Positions 8,781-16,188 of a stretch of DNA of 64,000 nucleotides are shown here, in pieces. The translations under genes were made by a program, and so were the position numbers. Origin of the DNA: CAMLHP01 sp035712285 (lineage in GTDB: Bacteria > Gemmatimonadota > Gemmatimonadetes > Gemmatimonadales > GWC2-71-9). Position 1 is the first letter of the stretch. Every line of letters begins with the position of its first letter. The DNA lies in NCBI GenBank assembly GCA_035712285.1, contig DASTBA010000084.1, positions 1-64,000 on the forward strand, given 5' to 3'. A model generated the notes under the pieces. That model worked only from the letters and a program-made list of their open reading frames with translations. It was not told where the DNA came from and made no database searches.

Positions 8781-9766
8781 GAGGCCCCGTCCAGCCATGC
8801 GGCCGCCTCGACGGCGTGATACGTGATGATCGCGTCCGCGCCCGCGCGACGCATGCCGACCAGGGTCTCCAGGACCACCCGGCGCTCGTCCAGCCAGCCG
8901 GCGGCGGCGGCGGCCTTGATCATCGCGTATTCGCCGCTCACGCTATACGCCACGAGCGGCAGGACGGTCTGGTCCCGAACCTGCCGGAGCACATCCAGAT
9001 AGGCGAGCGCCGGCTTGACCATCAGCAGGTCGGCGCCCTCGGCCTCGTCCATGGCGGCCTCCGCGAGCGCCTCGCGGGCATTGGCGGGGTCCATCTGGTA
9101 CTGGCGCCGGTCGCCGAACGAGGGGGCGCTTCCCGCCGCATCGCGGAAGGGACCGTAGAAGGCACTGGCATACTTCACGGCGTAGCTGAGGATGGCGCAG
9201 TCCGCGCGGTCCGCGGCATCGAGACCGCGCCGGATGGCCCCGACCATCCCGTCCATCATGGCGCTTGGCGCCACGATGTCGGCCCCGGCCGAGGCGTGAC
9301 TCACCGCCACCCGCGCAAGCACGTCGAGCGTCGCATCGTTGTCCACGGCGCCATTCCGGATCACGCCGCAGTGCCCGTGCGCGGTGTATTCACAGCAGCA
9401 GACATCGGTGATGAGCGTGAGCTGGCGAAACTCCGTGCGCAGCAGCCGGAGGGCCTGCTGCACGATGCCGTCGTCGGCCCAGTTCTCCGAGCCGGCTTCA
9501 TCCTTGCGCGCGGGAATCCCGAACAGCAGCACGGAGCCGATCCCTGCCCCGGCGGCGCGACGGACCGCGTCCCGGAGCGCGTCATCCACCGAGAGCTGGT
9601 GAACCCCGGGCATGGAGGGGACCGGACGGCGCACCCCCTGTCCATGGCAGACGAAGAGGGGCAGGATCAGGCGGGAGGGCTGGAGTTCGGCTTCCCGGGC
9701 AAGCGAGCGGAGCGTTTCGGTGCGGCGAAGCCGGCGGGGCCTGGCCGCTGGATAAGTTCGAGACAC
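8777..9766 (-). CDS. hemB: Delta-aminolevulinic acid dehydratase (porphobilinogen synthase)
   Basis: HemB condenses two 5-aminolevulinate molecules to porphobilinogen. The start is taken as GTG 9766 (VSRTYPAARPRRLRRTETLR), matching the usual RxRRLR start region; ATG 9811 is a possible alternative. The 329-aa product has a metal-site Cys cluster (DVCCCEYTAHGHCG) indicating a zinc enzyme, the two Schiff-base lysines in SYAVKYASAFYGPF and LLMVKPALAYLD, and the YSVSGEYAM segment. It is the first gene of the cluster, so the cluster promoter should lie between it and the divergent sphingolipid operon. Confidence 0.95.
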   Translation of the reverse strand: MSRTYPAARPRRLRRTETLRSLAREAELQPSRLILPLFVCHGQGVRRPVPSMPGVHQLSVDDALRDAVRRAAGAGIGSVLLFGIPARKDEAGSENWADDGIVQQALRLLRTEFRQLTLITDVCCCEYTAHGHCGVIRNGAVDNDATLDVLARVAVSHASAGADIVAPSAMMDGMVGAIRRGLDAADRADCAILSYAVKYASAFYGPFRDAAGSAPSFGDRRQYQMDPANAREALAEAAMDEAEGADLLMVKPALAYLDVLRQVRDQTVLPLVAYSVSGEYAMIKAAAAAGWLDERRVVLETLVGMRRAGADAIITYHAVEAAAWLDGAS

Positions 9767-9903
9767 GGGCGAAGGGTAGGGCCAGGGCGCCCGGATGAAA
9801 ATCCGAAGCATTACGGACAGTCCGGCACTCCAACCCCTTGCCGTGCGGCAGGTTACCGGACATCCGCCGGTCGGGGCGCCGGAATGGGCCTGGGTGCAAT
9901 CGC

Positions 9904-9932
9904 TTGTCCGGACCGGCCCCACCTTTTACTTT
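9904..9932 (+). promoter_or_regulatory. Probable promoter of the sphingolipid operon
   Basis: TTGTCC (9904-9909) and TACTTT (9927-9932) are 17 nt apart in the divergent region between hemB and spt. The -10 extends to TACTTTAA. A start near 9939 would give a leader of about 60 nt ending in GAGG 8 nt before the spt GTG. No equally good promoter was found for hemB on the other strand. Confidence 0.5.
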
Positions 9933-9999
9933 AAACCGTTCTGTAACAAGATGATGTGGGGTTGCCTGCCCTCCTCACACTTTTCTCCGTCGAGGCCCA

Positions 10000-11202
10000 G
10001 TGGATACGCAGACGCTTCAACACATTGCGCTCTTCGACAAGTGCCGGCAGTTCACCAAGGCGCGCGAGATCCAGGCGGCGGGGCTCTACCCGTACTTCAA
10101 GCCGATCTCCGAGTCCGAGGACACGGTCGTCACCATCGAGGGCAAGAAGCGGATCATGCTCGGCTCGAACAACTACCTCGGGCTGACGCACCACCCCCAG
10201 GTCCTGGACGCCGCCCAGCGCGCCCTGCACCGCTATGGCTCCGGCTGCACCGGCAGCCGCTTCCTCAACGGCACCCTGGACCTGCACGGGCAGCTCGAGA
10301 ATGCCCTGGCGGAGTTTCTGGGCAAGGAAGACTGCCTCGTCTTCTCCACCGGGTACAATGCCAATCTCGGCCTCATCAGCGCCCTCGTGGGCCGGGGCGA
10401 GATGGTCTTCCTCGACAAGCTGGACCACGCGTCCATCGTGGACGGCGCCAAGATGTCGTTCGGCGAGACCGATCGCTTCAACCATGGCGACCTGACCGGG
10501 CTGGAGCGGAAGCTGGAACGGGCCGGCGCCCGCGGCTCGCTCATCGTGGTGGACGGCGTCTACTCGATGGAAGGCGACATCGCGGACGTGCCGGGCCTGC
10601 TGCGCGTCGCGCGGAAGTTCGGCGCCGCGCTGGCGGTGGACGATGCACACGCGCTCGGTGTTCTCGGCCCGAACGGCGATGGCACCGCCGCGCACTTCGG
10701 GATGACCGACGACGTGGACATCATCGCCGGGACGTTCTCCAAGTCGCTGGCCTCCATCGGCGGGTTCATCGCCGGGGCGGAGCCGGTCATCCACTTCATC
10801 CGCCACAACAGCCGGCCGCTCATCTTCACCGCCTCGCTGCCGCCGGCGAACACCGCGGGCGTGCTCGCGGCGCTGGCCGTGCTGCAGCAGGAGCCGGAAC
10901 GCCGCGACGCGCTCTGGGCCAACACCCGCCGGCTGCACGAGGGCTTCCGCTCGCTCGGCTTCGAGATCGGGACCACGGAGACGCCCATCGTCCCGGTGCT
11001 GGTCGGCACGATGGAGCGGACCTTCGTGATGTGGCGGAAGCTGTTCGATGCCGGCGTGTTCACCAACCCGGTCATGCCGCCGGCGGTGCCGCCTTCGCAG
11101 TGCCGGCTCCGGACCAGCGTCATGGCCACGCACACCTTCGACCAGATTGATTTCTGCCTGGAGCAGTTTGCCACGATCGGCCGGGAGCTGGGGGTCGTCT
11201 GA
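10000..11202 (+). CDS. spt: Serine palmitoyltransferase (alpha-oxoamine synthase family)
   Basis: This PLP enzyme would condense serine with a fatty acyl thioester to 3-ketosphinganine, the committed step of sphingolipid synthesis. The 400-aa product starts at GTG 10000 after GAGG. It has GSNNYLGLTHHP, YGSGCTGSRFLNGTLDLH, the VDDAHALGVLG aspartate/histidine pair, and the PLP lysine near residue 248 in GTFSKSLASIGGF. The SRFLNGTLDLH and TFSKSLASIGG segments are what I recall from Bacteroidota SPT rather than from KBL, BioF or ALAS, which read differently there. The three following genes fit ceramide formation, so SPT is preferred over glycine C-acetyltransferase. The family identity is certain; the substrate is inferred. 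Confidence 0.85.
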   Translation: MDTQTLQHIALFDKCRQFTKAREIQAAGLYPYFKPISESEDTVVTIEGKKRIMLGSNNYLGLTHHPQVLDAAQRALHRYGSGCTGSRFLNGTLDLHGQLENALAEFLGKEDCLVFSTGYNANLGLISALVGRGEMVFLDKLDHASIVDGAKMSFGETDRFNHGDLTGLERKLERAGARGSLIVVDGVYSMEGDIADVPGLLRVARKFGAALAVDDAHALGVLGPNGDGTAAHFGMTDDVDIIAGTFSKSLASIGGFIAGAEPVIHFIRHNSRPLIFTASLPPANTAGVLAALAVLQQEPERRDALWANTRRLHEGFRSLGFEIGTTETPIVPVLVGTMERTFVMWRKLFDAGVFTNPVMPPAVPPSQCRLRTSVMATHTFDQIDFCLEQFATIGRELGVV

Positions 11203-12338
11203 GCACCCTTACCCTGCGCACGGCAGAGACCCCGAAGGATCTCAGGCAATTCATTGATCTCCCCTACCGGCTGCACCAGCGGGACCCGCTCTGGGTCCCG
11301 CCGTTGCGTCGGGACGTGGCCTTGCTGCTGGACCGCCGGAAGAATCCCTTCTTCGAGCATGCGGAAGCCGCCTACTTCCTTGCCGAGCGCGACGGCATGG
11401 TGGTGGGGCGGATCGCGGCCATCGCCAACCGGCTCCACAACGAAACGCACCACGACAAGGTCGGCTTCTTCGGGTTCTTCGAATGCGAGGATCGCCAGGA
11501 GACCGCCGATGCGCTCTTCGGCCGCGCCGGCGCCTGGCTCCGGGAGCGCGGGTTCGACACCATGCGCGGCCCGGCGTCCTTCTCCGTGAACGACGAGTGC
11601 GGGCTGCTGGTGGACGGTTTCGACACGCCGCCCGCGCTCATGATGCCGCACAATCCGCCATACTATGTGCAGCTGGTCGAGCGGGCGGGCTTCACGAGCG
11701 CCGAGCGCCTGCTGGCCTATCAGGGGGGCGACCCCGCCCTGAAGGAGCGGCGGCCGGCGCCCGAGCGCCTGTCGCGGGCCGTGGGCATCATGCGGGAACG
11801 GATGGGGATCACGGTGCGCCCGCTCGATCTCAAGCGCTTCGACCAGGAAGTGGACACGATCAAGCGGATCTACAACGCCGCCTGGGAGAAGAACTGGGGC
11901 TTCGTCCCCATGACCGAGGCGGAGATCGATCACCTCGCGAAGCAGTTCCGGCCCGTGGTCATGCCGGAGCTGGTGGGCATGGCGGAAAAGGACGGCGAGG
12001 TCGTGGGGTTCGGGCTGGCGCTGCCGGACCTGAACCAGGTCTTCATCCACAACCGGCGTGGCTACCTGCTTCCCGTGCTGCCGCGCCTCCTCTGGTCCCT
12101 CAAGACCGGGAAGATCCGGCGCATCCGCATTCCGCTGCTGGGGATCCTGCCGGCGTACCGCGGCAAGGGGCTGGATGCCGTGCTGTATCACTACATCTGG
12201 ACCAATGGCCAGCGCATCGGCATGCGCTGGGGCGAGGCCGGCTGGATTCTCGAGGAGAACACCGCCATGAACCTGGGCCTCGAGAAGATGGGCTTCAGCG
12301 TCTACAAGACCTACCGGCTGTACGATCGCCCGCTGTGA
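11199..12338 (+). CDS. GNAT-superfamily protein, probable bacterial ceramide synthase (bCerS-like)
   Basis: The large GNAT-type fold (379 aa) has an N-terminal block (RQFIDLPYRLHQRDPLWVPP, LAERDGMVVGRIAAI) and a C-terminal acyltransferase half (LGILPAYRGKGLDAVLYHY, GWILEENTAMNLGLEKMG, YKTYRLYDRPL). Bacterial ceramide synthase, which N-acylates the sphingoid base, belongs to this superfamily in sphingolipid-making Proteobacteria and Bacteroidota. Position between spt and a CerR-like reductase makes that role likely. The frame has no ATG, GTG or TTG between the stop at 11148-11150 and TTG 11304, yet the conserved N-terminal block lies upstream of 11304. CTG 11199 overlaps the spt TGA as CTGA and follows GGGGG, so I take it as the start. 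TTG 11304 would remove the first 35 residues. Confidence 0.72.
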   Translation: MSTLTLRTAETPKDLRQFIDLPYRLHQRDPLWVPPLRRDVALLLDRRKNPFFEHAEAAYFLAERDGMVVGRIAAIANRLHNETHHDKVGFFGFFECEDRQETADALFGRAGAWLRERGFDTMRGPASFSVNDECGLLVDGFDTPPALMMPHNPPYYVQLVERAGFTSAERLLAYQGGDPALKERRPAPERLSRAVGIMRERMGITVRPLDLKRFDQEVDTIKRIYNAAWEKNWGFVPMTEAEIDHLAKQFRPVVMPELVGMAEKDGEVVGFGLALPDLNQVFIHNRRGYLLPVLPRLLWSLKTGKIRRIRIPLLGILPAYRGKGLDAVLYHYIWTNGQRIGMRWGEAGWILEENTAMNLGLEKMGFSVYKTYRLYDRPL

Positions 12339-13306
12339 ACGCGCTTGTCACCGGGGCCACCGGCTTTGTCGGGGGCCATGTCGTGGATGCGCTGCTTGCC
12401 CGGGGTGATCGCGTCACGGCCCTCGTCCGCTCGCCCGCCAGGGCCGCGGCGCTCGCTACCGCGGGAGTGACGCTGGTCGAGGGAGATCTCGAGAACCGCA
12501 GCGTGCTGCAAGAGGCCGTCCGCCAGCAGGACGTCATCTACCACATCGCCGGCGCCGTTGCCGCGCCGAATGAAGCCGCCTACCTGAAGGCCAATCGCGA
12601 CGGGACGGCCAGCCTGCTGCGTGCCGCGGAGGCGGCGGGCTCGCCGCGGTTCGTGCTCATGAGTTCCGGCGCGGCCGGCGGGCCGTCGCACCGCGGCGTT
12701 CCCCGCACCGAGGTGCAGCCCGATGCACCGGTGACCGCCTATGGCCGGAGCAAGCGTGCCGCCGAGGAGGTCGTGCGGCACGCCACGGTTCCCTGGGTGA
12801 TCCTCCGCCCGCCCACGGTCTACGGTCCGCGCGACCGGGACAATCTCATCAAGGTGTTCCGGATCGCGCGCACCGGTGTCGTCCCGGTGTTCGGCGACGG
12901 GCTCCAGGAACTGTCCATGGTCTATGCGTCCGATCTGGCCGATGCGACCGTGCTGGCCGGTACCGCACCGGGCGTGACCGGCGCGGCGTACTACGTCAAC
13001 CATCCGGAGATCGTCACCAGCGCCGGCCTCGTCCGCCGGATCGGCTCTGCCATGCATCGTCGCGTGCGCGTCATCGGCCTGCCGCGCTGGGTGGCCATGC
13101 CCATCCTTGGCGTGACGCAGGCCGCGGCCCGCCTCGCCGGACGTACGACCATCCTGAACGTGGAAAAGGCGAACGAGTTCTATGGTCCGGCGTGGACCGC
13201 CGATCCGTCCGCGTTCATGGAGGCGAGCGGCTGGCTGCCGAGCCACGACCTGACCGAGGGACTTGCCGCCACCTGGCAGTGGTACCGCCAGGCCCGCTGG
13301 CTCTGA
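12335..13306 (+). CDS. NAD(P)-dependent epimerase/dehydratase family, probable CerR-like oxidised-ceramide reductase
   Basis: This 323-aa extended short-chain dehydrogenase starts at GTG 12335, overlapping the previous stop as GTGA. The Rossmann signature is VTGATGFVGGH at residue 5. The catalytic pair is YxxxK in TAYGRSKRAAEE, and ILRPPTVYGPRD follows. Members next to spt in Caulobacter (CerR) reduce the 3-keto group of the N-acylated intermediate to give dihydroceramide. The operon position here supports the same step. By sequence alone it could be another sugar- or sterol-type epimerase. Confidence 0.75.
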   Translation: MNALVTGATGFVGGHVVDALLARGDRVTALVRSPARAAALATAGVTLVEGDLENRSVLQEAVRQQDVIYHIAGAVAAPNEAAYLKANRDGTASLLRAAEAAGSPRFVLMSSGAAGGPSHRGVPRTEVQPDAPVTAYGRSKRAAEEVVRHATVPWVILRPPTVYGPRDRDNLIKVFRIARTGVVPVFGDGLQELSMVYASDLADATVLAGTAPGVTGAAYYVNHPEIVTSAGLVRRIGSAMHRRVRVIGLPRWVAMPILGVTQAAARLAGRTTILNVEKANEFYGPAWTADPSAFMEASGWLPSHDLTEGLAATWQWYRQARWL

Positions 13307-14163
13307 TGCCGGAGCCCGAGGCCGGGCTCGCGCCGCGGCATGGGCGCCTGCTCCCCGTTGACTGGCTGCTGCTGGGCTACAGCGCCGTCGTCGTGGCGGT
13401 GGTGGCCGTGCGAGCGGCAACACTCCCGCAGTGGCCATGGCTGATCACGGCACACCTGCTCATCGCCCTGCTCATCTGGCTGGTGCGGCGGGAGGGACTG
13501 GGGCCGGTGGGCCGGGCCCTGGCGGCACTCTATCCGCTCCTCCTCCTGGTCGGGCTCTACAGCGAACTCGACATCCTGAACAGCGGCCGGGTGGTACATG
13601 ACACCCTGGTCCAGCACTGGGAGCAGGCGCTGTTCGGGGGCCAGCCCAGCCGCGACTGGTGGCGCACGCATCCCAGCGTCCTCTGGTCCTTCATCCTGCA
13701 CGGCACCTACCTGGCGTACTATCCGGTCCTTGCCCTGCCGGCATTCTGGCTCGCGGCCCGCGGGCGGGCGGGCGACCTCCAGCGGTTCGTGCTGGCGGTG
13801 ATGCTCGCGTTCGTGAGCTGCTACCTGTGCTTCGTGTTCATGCCGGTCGCCGGGCCGTACTATGCGTTTCCGCGCCCGGACGGCCCCTTCGTCGAGACGC
13901 TTACCGCCCGCTGGGTGTACGACGCGCTCAGCAGCGGGAGCTCGTTCGGCGCCGCCTTCCCTTCCAGTCACGTGGCCGCCACGGTAGCCGCCCTGCTGGC
14001 CGGATGGCGGGCATCCCGCCGCCTGGGACTGGTCCTGCTCCTGCCGACGCTCCTGCTGATCGTGGCCGTGGTGTACTGCCAGATGCACTACGCGGTGGAT
14101 GCGCTGGCGGGACTGGCGGTCGGCATCGCGGCCGGCACGCTCGGCTCGTCGGCGCGCGCCTGA
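13306..14163 (+). CDS. PAP2-superfamily integral membrane protein, Aur1/IPC-synthase-like; candidate sphingolipid head-group enzyme
   Basis: The 285-aa polytopic protein has at least six hydrophobic segments. The PAP2 C2 motif is GAAFPSSHVAAT (about 216-227). The C3 motif is YCQMHYAVDALAG (about 257-269), with the His and Asp but without the Ser-Arg that begins C3 in ordinary PAP2 phosphatases. That C3 form, and a C1 region near FMPVAGPYYAFPRPDG, resemble the inositolphosphorylceramide synthase branch (Aur1: PSLH and HHYFVD). The ATG overlaps the upstream TGA by one base, so it is translated with the ceramide genes. It may transfer a phospho-head group to ceramide or dephosphorylate a lipid phosphate; the sequence cannot decide. 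Confidence 0.75.
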   Translation: MPEPEAGLAPRHGRLLPVDWLLLGYSAVVVAVVAVRAATLPQWPWLITAHLLIALLIWLVRREGLGPVGRALAALYPLLLLVGLYSELDILNSGRVVHDTLVQHWEQALFGGQPSRDWWRTHPSVLWSFILHGTYLAYYPVLALPAFWLAARGRAGDLQRFVLAVMLAFVSCYLCFVFMPVAGPYYAFPRPDGPFVETLTARWVYDALSSGSSFGAAFPSSHVAATVAALLAGWRASRRLGLVLLLPTLLLIVAVVYCQMHYAVDALAGLAVGIAAGTLGSSARA

Positions 14164-14180
14164 CGAGGCCGGAAATGACA

Positions 14181-14211
14181 GCGCGGCGGAGAACCAGGTT
14201 CCCCGCCGCGC
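14181..14211. terminator. Bidirectional hairpin terminator
   Basis: A 9-bp perfect inverted repeat (GCGCGGCGG / CCGCCGCGC) lies between the convergent PAP2 gene and cupredoxin gene. It can serve both strands; no strong T-run follows. Confidence 0.5.
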
Positions 14212-14232
14212 CGGACTGCCCGATCAGACGAC

Positions 14233-14703
14233 TTACTGAACGGTGATCTTGCCGTGCATCCCCATCGCGCCGTGGGGCACGCAGGTGAAGCCGTAGCTGC
14301 CGGCCGGGGCGTTCGCCGCGAAGGTCACGGTGAAGCTCGCGCCCTGGTCCACCATCATCTCCGACTCCATCGGGGCCAGCTGCTTGTCGATCGAGATCGC
14401 CGCGGCACCGCCCGCCGGCAGGCTGTCCGCCCAGAACTGGATGTTGTGCGGGCCGCCTTCCTTGTTCACGAACCGCACCGCGTCACCCGGCTTGACCGTC
14501 AGCGTCTCCGGCACGAACCGGGGCTGACCGTCCACCATCGTCATGTCCACGTCGTGCGTCGCGCCAGTGGCCGGTGCCGCCGCCGCGGGCGCCGTTGCCG
14601 CAGCCGAATCGGTCGCTGCCGCCGGGGTGTTGTCGGCCTTCTTCTCGCCACCGCACGCCGCCAGCACCAATGCCACCGCCGCCACCATCGAAGTCACGCG
14701 CAT
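14233..14703 (-). CDS. Cupredoxin (plastocyanin/auracyanin-like) lipoprotein
   Basis: This 156-aa periplasmic blue-copper protein starts at ATG 14703 after GGGAGG. The lipoprotein signal ends in lipobox LAAC. An Ala/Thr-rich linker of about 40 residues leads to one cupredoxin domain. Copper ligands are His in GGPHNI and the Cys-His-Met set of FTCVPHGAMGMHG. Such proteins carry electrons. In phototrophic Chloroflexi the cupredoxin auracyanin is a proposed partner of alternative complex III, whose operon here carries the same upstream palindrome. Partnership is an inference. Confidence 0.85.
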   Translation of the reverse strand: MRVTSMVAAVALVLAACGGEKKADNTPAAATDSAAATAPAAAAPATGATHDVDMTMVDGQPRFVPETLTVKPGDAVRFVNKEGGPHNIQFWADSLPAGGAAAISIDKQLAPMESEMMVDQGASFTVTFAANAPAGSYGFTCVPHGAMGMHGKITVQ

Positions 14704-14772
14704 TGCTGAAAAGCCTCCCGAACGATGAATGTTCTCCGCCCGCTCCAGCACCGTGGTCGCCAGCCGGCCACT

Positions 14773-14790
14773 TTGTGAAGCAGTTCACAA
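14773..14790. promoter_or_regulatory. CRP/FNR-type operator upstream of the cupredoxin gene
   Basis: A perfect 18-bp palindrome, TTGTGAA-GCAG-TTCACAA, contains TGTGA-N6-TCACA, the classical CRP-family half-site spacing. It is centred 78 bp upstream of the cupredoxin ATG and 63 bp upstream of the divergent YkgJ-like gene. An A/T-only stretch (TATATATTA) flanks it. A near-identical site precedes the ACIII operon. Confidence 0.65.
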
Positions 14791-14844
14791 GTATATATTA
14801 CTCATCGTCAGATTGGGAGTCCCCCACCGGAGCCCTTATCGCCC

Positions 14845-15618
14845 GTGCCCACCGCCCCACCTCCATGCAGCCGCCTTGGCGCGCAGTGCCGGCGCCTGAA
14901 GGTCACGCTCCGGGTAGGCTCCCTGGAGGAGGGTGACGAGTCCCTCGATCATGAGGCGACCTGGCTCCTGGGCCATACCGGCAACATCACATTCCTCCGG
15001 CTGTGGGAAGGCAGCGGCGATCTCTACGCGGACGCCCTGCTCCATGTGCGGTGCCGGTATCTCAAGAATGACGAGGACGGGCAAGCGGCCTGTTCCGCCC
15101 ACGGTTTCCGCAGCCGCGCTCCGGCCGATCCCCGGAACGCACAACCACGCCAGCTGGGCGGCGAGCGGTTCCGGGTCGTGGAACGGCGGAATCTGGTGAG
15201 CCGCAGACTGCTGGCGGAGCCGGCCCGGTCGCGCTCCCTGCCGGTCGTGCAGGGGACCAATCCCTGCGACGGCGCTCCCTGCCGCACCGCCGATCACACC
15301 CGCGGCGCCGCCTGCTGCCGCGACCTCCAGGTCGAGATCATGTGCAGGCCGGGGGAGGCCCGCCTCGAATCGCTGATCCGGTCGCGCCAGTCCCCCTATC
15401 TTTGCAAGATCGAGCGCGAGGGCGCCTTTTCCATCGGGGCGGAGATGATCTCGGCCTGTGGTTTCCTGGAACACGGCGGGGTGAACTGTACCCTCCACGG
15501 GCGGCGGAGGCCGGATGGGCGTACCGCCAAGCCGGACCTCTGTTTCGAGTGGCCGCCCAGGGGGCAGATTCTGCACCCCGGCTGCGTCTTCGGAAAGCGC
15601 CGGCGCCGCACCGCGTGA
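14845..15618 (+). CDS. Cys-rich protein, YkgJ/DUF3109-like putative metal-chelating
   Basis: The 257-aa product starts at GTG 14845 with GGAG 12 nt upstream. The C-terminal half has the pattern of the zinc/iron-chelating CxxCxxCC family: NPCDGAPC, AACCRDLQVEI, YLCKIEREG, SACGFLEHGGVNCTLHG and DLCFEWPP. Eleven Cys residues lie between about 110 and 250. The N-terminal half (WLLGHTGNITFLRLWEGSG, RCRYLKNDEDG) is unrecognised. It is divergent from the cupredoxin gene and shares its regulatory region, which would fit a copper or redox context. Assignment to YkgJ-like proteins is by Cys pattern only. Confidence 0.6.
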   Translation: MPTAPPPCSRLGAQCRRLKVTLRVGSLEEGDESLDHEATWLLGHTGNITFLRLWEGSGDLYADALLHVRCRYLKNDEDGQAACSAHGFRSRAPADPRNAQPRQLGGERFRVVERRNLVSRRLLAEPARSRSLPVVQGTNPCDGAPCRTADHTRGAACCRDLQVEIMCRPGEARLESLIRSRQSPYLCKIEREGAFSIGAEMISACGFLEHGGVNCTLHGRRRPDGRTAKPDLCFEWPPRGQILHPGCVFGKRRRRTA

Positions 15619-15669
15619 GTGTGCACAGGTTGTGGCTGCGAAACGTCTTATAGACCGTCATTGCCCGGG

Positions 15670-16188
15670 ATGAGCCACGTGGACGAGCTCGAACGGCTGT
15701 ACCAGACCACCTACACCGCCGTGGTGCGGTTTCTCTACCGGAAGGTATGGGATGCCGACCGGGCGGAGGATCTGGCACAGGAGGTGTTCCTGCGGCTCTT
15801 CCAGCACCGCCCGGAGAAGCCCCGCGCGTGGGTGTTCGCCGTCGCGGCCAATCTGGCGCGCGACGAGGCCAGGTCGGCCATCCGGCGCCGGAAGCACCTG
15901 ACGCTGCTCTCGAGCGACCCGACGCCCGGGCCCTCACGCATCCAGTCCGCCGATGAGGCAGTCGAGCATGACGAGCAGGTGGCGGCGGTGCAGCAGGCGC
16001 TCGCGACGCTGACGCCCAGGGACCGCGAGGTGCTGCTGCTCTGGGACGGCGGGCTCAGCTACCCGGAGATCGCGGCCCAGACCGGGCTCGCCGTCGGTGC
16101 GGTCGGCACGACGCTGGCCCGCGCCCGGAAGCGATTGGTCGATGCGTATGACAGTCAGCACAGCCAGGATCATGCGGCACATTCCTGA
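15670..16188 (+). CDS. ECF-type RNA polymerase sigma factor
   Basis: The 172-aa sigma-70-family protein has a region 2 (FLYRKVWDADRAEDLAQEVFLRLF, residues about 19-42) and a region 4 helix-turn-helix (LTPRDREVLLLW, LSYPEIAAQTGLAVGAVGTT, about 110-145). Regions 1 and 3 are missing, as in extracytoplasmic-function sigma factors. ATG 15670 is chosen because region 2 begins shortly after; GTG 15619 and TTG 15661 are alternatives. The next gene overlaps it and encodes a zinc-type anti-sigma factor. Confidence 0.9.
   Translation: MSHVDELERLYQTTYTAVVRFLYRKVWDADRAEDLAQEVFLRLFQHRPEKPRAWVFAVAANLARDEARSAIRRRKHLTLLSSDPTPGPSRIQSADEAVEHDEQVAAVQQALATLTPRDREVLLLWDGGLSYPEIAAQTGLAVGAVGTTLARARKRLVDAYDSQHSQDHAAHS

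Noticed and set aside
10000..11202. Call as 2-amino-3-ketobutyrate CoA ligase or 8-amino-7-oxononanoate synthase
   Set aside because: The SRFLNGTLDLH and TFSKSLASIGG segments and the three downstream genes fit serine palmitoyltransferase better.
15395..15404. CTATCTTTGC, a perfect match to the promoter -10
   Set aside because: It lies inside the YkgJ-like coding region with no gene start nearby; a chance match.
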